64,000 nt of DNA, taken from contig NZ_LJYW01000001.1 in NCBI RefSeq assembly GCF_001305515.1, positions 6,158,793 through 6,222,792 of the forward strand, in the 5' to 3' direction. The notes below the pieces were generated by a model. The model worked only from the letters and a program-made list of their open reading frames with translations. It was not told the DNA's origin and searched no databases. Position 1 is the stretch's first letter. Every line of letters starts with the position of its first letter. This DNA is from Prosthecodimorpha hirschii (lineage in GTDB: Bacteria > Pseudomonadota > Alphaproteobacteria > Rhizobiales > Ancalomicrobiaceae). Positions 1 through 10,393 of the stretch are shown here, in pieces. The position numbers and the translations under genes were made by a program.

Positions 1-41
1 GCTATGCGCGCGAGATTGCGGCCTTCGGCTACGAGTTCTGA
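1..41 (+). CDS. C-terminal end of an upstream sulfotransferase-like gene (partial)
   Basis: The third frame is open from the left edge and ends in YAREIAAFGYEF followed by TGA at 39-41. This matches the last residues of the next gene (YAREIAAFDYAF) almost exactly, so the upstream gene is very probably a tandem paralogue. Only the last 12 codons are visible, so function is inferred from the paralogue alone. Confidence 0.6.
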   Translation, partial: YAREIAAFGYEF

Positions 42-66
42 CCCGACGGACGGCCGACCAGCGCCC

Positions 67-765
67 ATGATCATCAGCCACCGGCACCGCTTCATCTATC
101 TGAAATGCCGCAAGGTCGGCTCGACCAGCCTGGAGGTCGCGCTGGCCGATCTGTGCGGGCCGGACGACGTGGTCACGCCCCTCGACGGCGCCCGCACCCG
201 GGCCGATCCGGACCGGCGCATCAACTGGCAGAATCACGTCCTGCCGCGCGAACGCTGGCCGCTCGCGGCCCGGCTGAAGGTCGCCTGCGGCATGACGACC
301 CGGCGCGCCGGCGTGGAATTCTACAACCACATCCGCGCCGACCGGCTGCGGCGGATGGTCGATCCGGCCGTGTTCGACGGCTATTTCAAGTTCGCGGTCG
401 AGCGCAATCCCTGGGATCGCGAGGTCTCCAACTACTTCTTCCAGCACCCGCGCGCCGACGACCGGCCACCCTTCGCCGAATTCGTGCGGACCCATACGGT
501 GCGCTGGCCGATCGACAATTTCGACATCTACACGATCGGCGGCCGGATCGTCGCCGACCGGGTGCTGCGCCACGAGACCCTGGAGGCGGACTTCCGGGCC
601 GTGATGGACCGGCTCGGCATCGCCGATCCGCCGTCGCTCGGCCGCGCCCGCGCCCGCCACCGGCCCGAGAAGGGCGCCTGGCGGCACTGGTACGATGCCG
701 ACACGCGCGATCTGGTCGGCCGCCTCTACGCGCGCGAGATCGCCGCCTTCGACTACGCCTTCTGA
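67..765 (+). CDS. Sulfotransferase family protein
   Basis: A 232-residue protein that probably transfers a sulfonate from PAPS to a carbohydrate or other hydroxyl acceptor. The N-terminus has the 5'-phosphosulfate loop in KCRKVGSTSLE (residues 13-23). A second family motif, ERNPWDREVSNYF (about 112-124), fits the 3'-phosphate-binding segment of Sulfotransfer_2-type enzymes. The ATG at 67 is chosen because the family normally begins with a short beta strand just before the loop; the longer reading from position 4 overlaps the end of the previous gene. It follows its likely paralogue by 25 nt, so the two probably form a tandem pair. Such genes often decorate surface polysaccharides; the acceptor cannot be predicted. 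Confidence 0.8.
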   Translation: MIISHRHRFIYLKCRKVGSTSLEVALADLCGPDDVVTPLDGARTRADPDRRINWQNHVLPRERWPLAARLKVACGMTTRRAGVEFYNHIRADRLRRMVDPAVFDGYFKFAVERNPWDREVSNYFFQHPRADDRPPFAEFVRTHTVRWPIDNFDIYTIGGRIVADRVLRHETLEADFRAVMDRLGIADPPSLGRARARHRPEKGAWRHWYDADTRDLVGRLYAREIAAFDYAF

Positions 766-896
766 GCCGCCTGCCGGCGTCCGCACCGCCCCTGCGGCGT
801 CTTCGCCGCCAGCGGCGTCTTCGCCCTTCGGCCCACTTTGCCGGGTGATCCCCCCATGGTAAGCAGCCGGCACATTCCATCCGAAGGACATGCGCC

Positions 897-2429
<1,533 letters not shown>

Positions 2430-2524
2430 CCGGTGAGGAGGGGATCGGCGCTTGCCATGTTCATGCGCCGTCCCGCTGCCATCCGTCGGCAAGCGAGCCC
2501 GACGCCAATCCATGCCCGTCTCGC

Positions 2525-5500
2525 GACGCATCCCCGGACAAGGGCCGCAAGGCCCGCCGATCCGGGGCCTACTCTCGACCCGGCGGCCGCAGGTCTCGGA
2601 CTATACTCGGTCTTGTCAGCAGGTTGCTTGCAGAGTAGGTCCCGGCTCTCCGCCTTCGGCTACGGCCGGGATTGCGGTTTCTTGGGTAGGCGGACGCGGG
2701 GCGCGGGGTAGTGGGGATTCGGGGGCGGGGTAGTAGGGATTCGGGAGTGGGCCGGGGGTAGTAGGCACTCCGGCGGTGGACCGTGCACCGTCCGACGCCG
2801 CCCCCTGCCGCCATCTCCCAGCGCATCCCCGGACAAGGCCCGCAAGGCCCGCCGATCCGGGGCCCACTCTCGACCCGGCGGCCGCAGATCTCGGACTATA
2901 CTCGGACGTGTCAGCAGGTTGCTTGCAGAGTGGGTCCCGGCTCTCCGCCTTCGGCTACGGCCGGGATTGCGGTTTCTGGGGCAGGGGATGCGGGACGCGG
3001 GGGCTGGGTAGTGCGGATTCGGGAGTGGGCCGGGGGTAGTAGGCACTGGGCGGTAGACAATGGACCCGTGCACCGTCCGACGCCGCCCCCCCCTGCCGCC
3101 ATCTCCCAGCGCATCCCCGGACAAGGCCCGAAGGGCCGCCGATCCGGGGCCCACTCTCGACCCGGCGGCCGCAGGTCTCGGACTATACTCTGACCTGTCA
3201 GCAAGTTGCTTGCAGAGTGGGTCCCGGCTCTCCGCCTTCGGCTACGGCCGGGATTGCGGTTTGCGGGGTCAGGGGGACGCGAGGTAGTCCGGATTCGGGA
3301 GTGGGCCGGGGGTAGTAGGCGCTGGGCGGTAGACAATGGACCCGTGCACCGTCCGACGCCGCCCCCCTGCCGCCATCTCCCAGCGCATCCCCGGACAAGG
3401 CCCGAAGGCCCGCCGATCCGGGGCCTACTCTCGACCCGGCGGCCGCAGGTCTCGGACTATACTCGGTCTTGTCAGCAGGTTGCTTGCAGAGTAGGTCCCG
3501 GCTCTCCGCCTTCGGCTACGGCCGGGATTGCGGTTTCTGGGGTAGGGGGGACGCGGGCGCGAGGTAGTGCGAATTCGGGAGTGGGCCGGGGGTAGTAGGC
3601 ACCGGGCGGTGGACAATGGACCCGTGCACCGTCCGACGCCGCCCCCCTGCCGCCATCTCCCAGCGCATCCCCGGACAAGGCCCGAAGGGCCGCCGATCCG
3701 GGGCCTACTCTCGACCCGGCGGTCGCAGATCTCGGACTATACTCGGACGTGTCAGCGGGTTACTTGCAGAGTGGGTCCCGGCTCTCCGCCTTCGGCTACG
3801 GCCGGGATTGCGGTTTCTGGGGTCGGGGGACGCGGGGTAGTCCGGATTCGGGAGTGGGCCGGGGGTAGTAGGCACCGGGCGGTGGACAATGGACCCGTGC
3901 ACCGTCCGACGCCGCCCCCCCTGCCGCCATCTCTCAGCGCATCCCCGGACAAGGCCCGAAGGGCCGCCGATCCGGGGCCTACTCTCGACCCGGCGGCCGC
4001 AGATCTCGGACTATACTCGGACGTGTCAGCAGGTTGCTTGCAGAGTGGGTCCCGGCTCTCCGCCTTCGGCTACGGCCGGGATTGCGGTTTCTGGGGCAGG
4101 GGATGCGGGACGCGGGGGCTGGGTAGTGCGGATTCGGGAGTGGGCCGGGGGTAGTAGGCACTGGGCGGTAGACAATGGACCCGTGCACCGTCCGACGCCG
4201 CCCCCCCCTGCCGCCATCTCCCAGCGCATCCCCGGACAAGGCCCGAAGGGCCGCCGATCCGGGGCCCACTCTCGACCCGGCGGCCGCAGGTCTCGGACTA
4301 TACTCTGACCTGTCAGCAAGTTGCTTGCAGAGTGGGTCCCGGCTCTCCGCCTTCGGCTACGGCCGGGATTGCGGTTTGCGGGGTCAGGGGGACGCGAGGT
4401 AGTCCGGATTCGGGAGTGGGCCGGGGGTAGTAGGCGCTGGGCGGTAGACAATGGACCCGTGCACCGTCCGACGCCGCCCCCCTGCCGCCATCTCCCAGCG
4501 CATCCCCGGACAAGGCCCGAAGGCCCGCCGATCCGGGGCCTACTCTCGACCCGGCGGCCGCAGGTCTCGGACTATACTCGGTCTTGTCAGCAGGTTGCTT
4601 GCAGAGTAGGTCCCGGCTCTCCGCCTTCGGCTACGGCCGGGATTGCGGTTTCTGGGGTAGGGGGGACGCGGGCGCGAGGTAGTGCGAATTCGGGAGTGGG
4701 CCGGGGGTAGTAGGCACCGGGCGGTGGACAATGGACCCGTGCACCGTCCGACGCCGCCCCCCTGCCGCCATCTCCCAGCGCATCCCCGGACAAGGCCCGA
4801 AGGGCCGCCGATCCGGGGCCTACTCTCGACCCGGCGGTCGCAGATCTCGGACTATACTCGGACGTGTCAGCGGGTTACTTGCAGAGTGGGTCCCGGCTCT
4901 CCGCCTTCGGCTACGGCCGGGATTGCGGTTTCTGGGGTCGGGGGACGCGGGGTAGTCCGGATTCGGGAGTGGGCCGGGGGTAGTAGGCACCGGGCGGTGG
5001 ACAATGGACCCGTGCACCGTCCGACGCCGCCCCCCCTGCCGCCATCTCTCAGCGCATCCCCGGACAAGGCCCGAAGGGCCGCCGATCCGGGGCCTACTCT
5101 CGACCCGGCGGCCGCAGATCTCGGACTATACTCGGACGTGTCAGCAGGTTGCTTGCAGAGTGGGTCCCGGCTCTCCGCCTTCGGCTACGGCCGGGATTGC
5201 GGTTTCTGGGGTAGGCGGACGCGGGGCGGGTAGTGGGGATTCGGGGCGGGGTAGTGGGGATTCGGGAGCGGGTCGGGGGTAGTAGGCACTGGGCGGTAGG
5301 CAGTGGTACACCGTCCGACGCCGCCCCCTGCCGCCATCTCCCAGCGCATCCCCGGACAAGGGCCGCAAGGCCCGCCGATCCGGGGCCCACTCTCGACCCG
5401 GCGGCCGCTGGTCTCGGACTATACTCGGACGTGTCAGCAGGTTGCTTGCAGAGTAGGTCCCGGCTCTCCGCCTTCGGCTACGGCCGGGATTGCGGTTTCT

Positions 5501-5800
5501 GGGGTCGGGGGGACGCGGGGGCGTGGGTAGTGCGGATTCGGGAGTGGGCCGGGTGTAGTAGGCACTGGGCGGTGGACAGTGGACCCGTGCACCGTCCGAC
5601 GCCGCCCCCCTGCCGCCATCTCCCAGCGCATCCCCGGACAAGGGCCGTAAGGCCCGCCGATCCGGGGCCTACTCTCGGCCCGGCGGCCGCAGGTCTCGGA
5701 CTATACTCGGACTTTTCAGCAGGTTGCTTGCAGAGTAGGTCCCGGCTCTCCGCCTTCGGCTACGGCCGGGATTGCGGTTTCTGGGGTAGGGGGACGCGGG
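2525..5800. repeat. Tandem array of 12 units of 274-295 bp, non-coding
   Basis: The core GCATCCCCGGACAAGG starts at 2528, 2823, 3111, 3385, 3665, 3939, 4226, 4500, 4780, 5054, 5346 and 5628. Each unit holds, in order, a hairpin with CCCCGGA/TCCGGGG arms, a conserved stretch with TATACT (a possible -10 box), a second hairpin with CCCGGC/GCCGGG arms, and a G-rich spacer that varies in length. Unit lengths are not multiples of three and open frames shift between copies, so it does not encode a repeat protein. The array fills the whole gap between pccB and the FrnE-like gene. Its function is unknown; candidates are an array of small transcripts, a structural or protein-binding array, or simple expansion of an intergenic palindromic element. 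Confidence 0.95.
2868..5210. repeat. Higher-order repeat: 1115 bp block duplicated in tandem
   Basis: Sequence from about 2868 to 4095 recurs at a constant offset of 1115 bp (about 3983-5210) with no difference seen by eye, including homopolymer lengths such as the run of eight C near 3086 and 4201. The block spans four basic units with spacings 274, 280, 274 and 287. Copies outside the block differ at several sites, so the duplication is recent. Confidence 0.9.
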
Positions 5801-5889
5801 GGGCTCGACTGCCGTCACACGATCCCCGATCCGCCGTGCCGACGGCCACCGATCTTTGTGCTCGAAACCCCGCCCGTCCGCGCCTTGCG

Positions 5890-6555
5890 TCAGCTCTTGG
5901 TGCCGAAGCGTTTTTCTTCGGCGATGTCGCGGAAGGCGTTGACCAGCATGTCGGCGGGCTGGGCGCCCATGACGGCATATTTGGCTTCGATGACCAGGCA
6001 CGGCACGCCGGTGATGCCGACGCGCTGGGCGTGGGCGATCTCGGTGCGGACGGCGTCCAGGTCGGCTTCGGTGTCGAGGAAGCCGCGGACCTCGTCGCGG
6101 ACCATGCCGACGGCGGCGGCGGCATCGGCCAGCACGTCCGGATCGCCGATATCGGCGCCCTCGACGAAATAGAGCTGGAACAGCCGCTCGACCATGGCGT
6201 CCTGAACCTCGGCCTCGCCGGCCCAGCGAATCAGGCGGTGGGCGTCGAGCGTGTTCGGGGCGACGCGGATCGCCGCGAAGTCGAACGGAATGCCGAGATC
6301 CTGTCCGATCGTCTCCAGGTGCCGGTGCGCCTCGCGGACGCGGTCGGCGCCGCCGAGCTTGGCGTTGATATACGCATGGCGCTCGACCCCTTCGCGCGGG
6401 ATGCGCGGATCGAGCTGGAACGGGCGGTGGACCAGGCGGAAGTCGATGTCGGGCAGCCTCGCCATGGCGGCGGCGAGATGACGGCGGCCGACGAAGCACC
6501 AGGGGCACACGACATCGGCGACGACGTCGATCTGCAGGGGCGTGGTTTCGGGCAT
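5890..6555 (-). CDS. DsbA family oxidoreductase, FrnE-like
   Basis: A 221-residue thioredoxin-fold protein with a CPWC active site at residues 17-20, right after the first beta strand, followed by the helical insertion typical of the FrnE/2-hydroxychromene-2-carboxylate isomerase-like branch of DsbA. The cis-Pro loop is visible as GVTGVP-like GITGVPC near residue 181. There is no signal peptide, so it should act in the cytoplasm in thiol-disulfide exchange or as an isomerase-like enzyme on small thiol conjugates. ATG at 6555 is chosen because the family starts just before IDVVADVVCPWC. It lies between the repeat array and the PopA-like gene on the same strand; the 104-nt gap to that gene makes co-transcription possible but not certain. 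Confidence 0.88.
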   Translation of the reverse strand: MPETTPLQIDVVADVVCPWCFVGRRHLAAAMARLPDIDFRLVHRPFQLDPRIPREGVERHAYINAKLGGADRVREAHRHLETIGQDLGIPFDFAAIRVAPNTLDAHRLIRWAGEAEVQDAMVERLFQLYFVEGADIGDPDVLADAAAAVGMVRDEVRGFLDTEADLDAVRTEIAHAQRVGITGVPCLVIEAKYAVMGAQPADMLVNAFRDIAEEKRFGTKS

Positions 6556-6659
6556 GATGGAACGCGGGTCCGGACGGGATGGGCGGCGGCACGCCGGGGA
6601 TTCGGGCGACCGCTCGGGAAATCCCTCATATCGCGTTGTGAGGGCTCTGGGCGAGTCGC

Positions 6660-7982
6660 TCAGACGGTGCCGCCATCGAATAGTCCGTTCAGCACCGGTT
6701 CGAGCGATTCGCTCTGTCCGAGCGCCGTGACGCGGCCGACCGGATCGATCTGCAGCGTCCGCCCCGTCCCCGGCACGATGAAGCGGGTGGTCCGGAGGAT
6801 CGCGCTGACGCGGTTGAGGGCCGTCACGGCATCGGCCTGGTCGGTGCCCGGCATCAGCACGGCGAACCGGCCGCCGCCGATGCGGGCGGCCAGATCCTCG
6901 CCCCGCGTCAGACGGCCGATCAGGCTGCCGACCTGGCGCAGCAGGTGGTCGCCGGCGGCATAGCCGTCCTCGGCGTTGATCCCGGCCAGTTCGTCGATCC
7001 GGAGGGTGGCGACCGCATGCGGCTCGCCCTCCTCGGCGGCGATCTCGGCCAGCCGGCCGGCATGTTCCATGAAGAAGCCGCGCGAGAAGAGCCCGGTCAG
7101 CGCGTCGGAGGTGACCAGGTTGCGGCCGCGCACATAGACGGCGCGCAGAGCCTCGCGGAACCGGTGTTCGGCGACGGACCCGGCGATGACGCGGGCGAGA
7201 TCGCTCTCCAGCGTCGCGTCCTCGACCAGTTCGGTGGCGCCCGCGGCGAAGATCTGGTCGGTCGCCTCCCGATCCGGGGCGGCGGCGAGGACGATCACCG
7301 GCAGGGTATAGAGAGCGGGATCGGCGCGGAACTCGCGCAGCATCTCGACGGCGGTGTCGACGGTCGTGTTCAGGACGACGGCGTCGAAGCTGCGGCGGGC
7401 GAGATAGTCGCGCGCGGTGGCGGTCGAGAAGGCGCCGACGATGAAGGCCTTCGGCGACAGGCAGCGTTCGACGGCCAGGTAGCGGACGCTGGCGCCGACG
7501 ACCAGCACGGTCGGGTCGGCGCCGGCCGAGGGGCCGACGAAATCCGGCATCGTGACGCCGAAGGCGATCGCCGTGTCGGCGCGGCGGCGCGCTTCGGCCT
7601 GCATGGTGGCCAGACGGCGGATCGCCGCGATCCGGTTGGTCAGGCGGACGGCGGAGATCGGACGGGCGATGATCTCCGAGATGCCGAGACTGGGCGACGG
7701 CGAGCCCGTGCCGCCGAGCGCGATCACCGGCAGGCGCCGGCTGCCGCGGGCCATCATCAGCCGGGCGGCGGCGTCGAGATAGCGCATCCGGTCGCCGGAC
7801 ATTTCCGCCGCGATCATGTTCAGGACGACCACGTCGGGCGGGCCGGCCGCGGCGACCATGGCGGCCGACCGGTCCATCGCCGTCAGATTGACCTCGAAAC
7901 CCTCGTCCTGGATTTCGCTCCAGAGACCGGAGGTTTCCGCACAGGATTGCTCTTCGATGACCAGTACGCGCCCGCGCCGCAA
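6660..7982 (-). CDS. PopA/PleD-like REC-REC-GGDEF protein, probable c-di-GMP receptor
   Basis: A 440-residue protein with the PleD layout: receiver 1 (about 5-125), receiver 2 (about 157-275) and a GGDEF domain (about 285-440). The signature is GGGRF (369-373) instead of GG(D/E)EF, so cyclase activity should be lost, while the inhibitory-site motif RxxD is intact as RGED (360-363) at the same spacing as in PleD. Receiver 1 has Asn55 where the phosphorylated Asp should be (VVVLNM), and receiver 2 also has Asn (AVVLNT). In Caulobacter, PopA is a PleD paralogue with the same kind of loss and works as a c-di-GMP effector in cell-cycle proteolysis; a similar role here is inference. The start is TTG at 7980-7982, supported by AAGGAGG five bases upstream. 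Confidence 0.85.
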   Translation of the reverse strand: MRRGRVLVIEEQSCAETSGLWSEIQDEGFEVNLTAMDRSAAMVAAAGPPDVVVLNMIAAEMSGDRMRYLDAAARLMMARGSRRLPVIALGGTGSPSPSLGISEIIARPISAVRLTNRIAAIRRLATMQAEARRRADTAIAFGVTMPDFVGPSAGADPTVLVVGASVRYLAVERCLSPKAFIVGAFSTATARDYLARRSFDAVVLNTTVDTAVEMLREFRADPALYTLPVIVLAAAPDREATDQIFAAGATELVEDATLESDLARVIAGSVAEHRFREALRAVYVRGRNLVTSDALTGLFSRGFFMEHAGRLAEIAAEEGEPHAVATLRIDELAGINAEDGYAAGDHLLRQVGSLIGRLTRGEDLAARIGGGRFAVLMPGTDQADAVTALNRVSAILRTTRFIVPGTGRTLQIDPVGRVTALGQSESLEPVLNGLFDGGTV

Positions 7983-8187
7983 GATCGCCTCCTTCCGGAC
8001 GGCACTGCACCGTCCGGCGCCCTGCCCATTCGTTTGCCGACCGTTACAATTGACGCGACAGGGTTAACGCGGGTTTACCAAAGGGGCGGCCGGACACGGC
8101 GTCGCGCGGGCCGCGGCGATGCGGGGCGCCGGGGGCGCCGGGGGCGACGTAGCCGATCGGGCGGCCGGGAATGGGGGACGCGTGCCG

Positions 8188-8622
8188 ATGACCACAGACC
8201 GGGACGCTGCGGAACCCGATCCTGATTTCGGGCCGCTGACGCTCGTCGCCACCGAACGCGTCGCGCCCGCCCGAGACGGACGCGTCGTCGTCCGGCGCCG
8301 CTGGAGCGGCCGGGTGCCGGCGCTCGACTGCGGCCTCCTGATCGCGCTCGACGACGCGGCGCCGGAGGACATCGCCACAAACGTGCGGCGCGACTATCGT
8401 GCGCTCTGCGAGGCCCCGAAAACCGTCATCGAAGATGTCGCGACGCGGGGGCATTGGCGGATCGGCGACCCGGAAGAGGCCGTCCGGTGCTTGAGCATCG
8501 CCGGCATCACCGTCGTCCGGGACCGCATCGCCGTCTGGCTTGAACAGGACCCGCCGAGCCGCCAACGGATCGAGGTCATCATCGCCGACGGCGCGATCGT
8601 CGCCGTCGACTACGATCCGTAA
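8188..8622 (+). CDS. Hypothetical protein, 144 aa
   Basis: I do not recognise a family. The product is acidic and soluble, without signal peptide or membrane segment, and reads as alternating beta strands and helices ending in a beta-rich tail (IEVIIADGAIVAVDYDP). ATG at 8188 is preferred over an upstream in-frame ATG at 8119 because the extra stretch is a Gly/Ala/Arg-rich leader unlike a protein start, and a G-rich sequence (GGGGGA at 8173-8178) precedes it. It is divergent from the PopA-like gene with 205 nt between, so the two may share a promoter region. Codon use is like its neighbours, which supports a real gene. Confidence 0.55.
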   Translation: MTTDRDAAEPDPDFGPLTLVATERVAPARDGRVVVRRRWSGRVPALDCGLLIALDDAAPEDIATNVRRDYRALCEAPKTVIEDVATRGHWRIGDPEEAVRCLSIAGITVVRDRIAVWLEQDPPSRQRIEVIIADGAIVAVDYDP

Positions 8623-8711
8623 CGGGCCAAGGATTCGCAGAATTCCACGGGGCCGAGCCCGGCCGTGCGGGGGAAGGCGGTCCGGCGCTGATTGTGAGAG
8701 CGCCGATCCGG

Positions 8712-10370
8712 CTAACGCCGCATCAGATGCGACGCCATGCCGGCCCGCATGACGCGCCCGGACGGGGCGCGGGCGATGGCGGGAACGGGCAAGACCACAT
8801 GTGGCAGCCGGTGCGGGCCGATCCGGTGCTCGGCCAGCGCGGCGATGAAGCCCTCCGGATCGAAGGCGGCGCCCGGCTTCGGCACGACCGCGGCCGCCAG
8901 ACGCTCGAAGCCGTCCTCGTCGCGCAGCGGCACGGCGGCGGCATCGGCGAAGTCGCCGACATCGCGGAACAGGGCATCGAGCACGGTCAGGTCGAATTCC
9001 AGCCCGCCGGTGCCGCCGATCTCACTGCCGCGACCGGTCAGGATCAGGTTGCGCGACCGCTCCGGATCGGGGCGGGCGATGATGCCGGTGCGCACCCAGC
9101 CGTCGCCCTCGCGCGGCCGGTCGCGCAGCCCCGTGCGGTCGGCCTCGGGCCAGGTCGCCTCCGGCACCATGGCGCCGCGGACCATCAGTTCGCCGGTGCC
9201 GTCGCGCGCGGGCGACGGTGCGCCGGGCCGGGCGGGCGTGACGCGGAGCTGGGTCTCGACCAGGGTCGGCGCGATGGCGGTCTCCGACGGGGCCCCGATG
9301 GCCCCGAGCGGGATCAGGGCGGCGGCGGCCGGATCGCGCCGCCGGCGGGCGATGAGGGCGCGTTCGCCGAGGGTGATCACGTCGACGGCGGCCGTGCCGC
9401 GCGGCAGTTCGACCTCGGCCAGCCGGTCGCCGGAGACGACCAGCAGGTTGGCGCTCGCCTTGTGGGCGTCGAGGCGTTCCGACAGGCGGCGGGCAAAGAG
9501 GGCGGGCACCACGACATGGTCCGCGGCATGCTCCGCGACCTCCTCGGCCAGGCGGTCGACCGAGGCCGGCAGGCCGAGCACCAGCGTGCCGGCCGACAGG
9601 AGCCAGGGCAGCACCGCCGCGCCGAGACCGGCCAGCCCGCTCGGCGCCAGCGACGAAACGATCACCGCGCCGGTCCCGATCTGCGCCTCCAGAAGCGTCA
9701 TCAGGCCGGTCGCGATCCAATGATTGTGCGAGCGCGGCACCACGGCCGGCGTCGCGCCCGCCTCGGCCGGCAGGTCCAGGCTCCAGGCGACGGTGGCACA
9801 ATGGTCGGCGGCGTTGCCCTTGCGGGCGATGTCGCGCATCGGCGGCAGCCGGTCCATCTCCTCGTAGAGGCGATAGAGCGGGATCAGGCCGTCCGGCACC
9901 GGGCCGCCGGCCCCGAACACGAAGCGGATCTGGAACAGGTCGGCCGCGACCGCGAGCATGCGCTCGCCATGCGGCTCGCCGACCGTCTCGGCCACGGTGA
10001 CGATGCCCTTGGCGCCGAGCGCGTCGAGCCGCTCGGTGATCTCCGCCTCGCGCAGCGCCAGCGGCAGGGGGGCGGCGATCAGGCCGGCGCGCAGCAGGCC
10101 GAACAGCACCGCGACCGAATCGGCCAGCGCCGGCAGCTGGCAGGCGACGACCGTGTCGGGCTTCAGGCCGAGGCCCGAGAAGAAGGCGGCCAGCGCTTCG
10201 ACGCGCCGGTCGAGCGCCGCATAGGTCAGCCGCTCGGGCTCGCCGCGGGTCCAGTCCGACCGGTCCGCGAAATCCGCGAGCGCCAGCCGGTCCGGCGCAT
10301 TGGCGGCATTCTTGCGCAGCACCTGGTCGAGCGTGACGCGCCCCCAGACGCCGGTTGCGAGATGCGCCAT
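8712..10370 (-). CDS. Degenerate adenylate-forming (AMP-binding) family protein
   Basis: A 552-residue protein with the overall fold of acyl-CoA synthetases/AMP ligases (ANL superfamily): TYAALDRRVEALAAFF near residue 49, a large N-terminal domain, and a small C-terminal domain ending in APSGRVMRAG. Key motifs have decayed. The Ser/Thr/Gly-rich P-loop normally reading YTSGTTGxPK is AWSLDLPAEAGATPAVVP; the TGD after DGW is TGI; and the C-terminal catalytic Lys (PKTxxGK) is replaced by Arg in SGRVMR. It may therefore bind a ligand without activating it, or use altered chemistry. ATG at 10370 follows AGAGGAGC. The gene starts 23 nt after the binding-protein gene and is probably in its operon. 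Confidence 0.75.
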   Translation of the reverse strand: MAHLATGVWGRVTLDQVLRKNAANAPDRLALADFADRSDWTRGEPERLTYAALDRRVEALAAFFSGLGLKPDTVVACQLPALADSVAVLFGLLRAGLIAAPLPLALREAEITERLDALGAKGIVTVAETVGEPHGERMLAVAADLFQIRFVFGAGGPVPDGLIPLYRLYEEMDRLPPMRDIARKGNAADHCATVAWSLDLPAEAGATPAVVPRSHNHWIATGLMTLLEAQIGTGAVIVSSLAPSGLAGLGAAVLPWLLSAGTLVLGLPASVDRLAEEVAEHAADHVVVPALFARRLSERLDAHKASANLLVVSGDRLAEVELPRGTAAVDVITLGERALIARRRRDPAAAALIPLGAIGAPSETAIAPTLVETQLRVTPARPGAPSPARDGTGELMVRGAMVPEATWPEADRTGLRDRPREGDGWVRTGIIARPDPERSRNLILTGRGSEIGGTGGLEFDLTVLDALFRDVGDFADAAAVPLRDEDGFERLAAAVVPKPGAAFDPEGFIAALAEHRIGPHRLPHVVLPVPAIARAPSGRVMRAGMASHLMRR

Positions 10371-10393
10371 GCTCCTCTGTTCGGGCACAACGA

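Noticed and set aside
2660-5641. Many open frames of 60-195 codons on both strands within the repeat array
   Set aside because: They shift frame between units whose lengths are not multiples of three, are Pro/Arg-rich in all frames and lack ribosome binding sites; they are by-products of high GC and repetition.
2525-5800. CRISPR array
   Set aside because: Units are 274-295 bp with most of each unit conserved; there are no short repeats with unique spacers and no cas genes.
8640-8711. Terminator between the 144-residue gene and the AMP-binding gene
   Set aside because: CACGG/CCGTG arms are short and interrupted by mismatches; not convincing.
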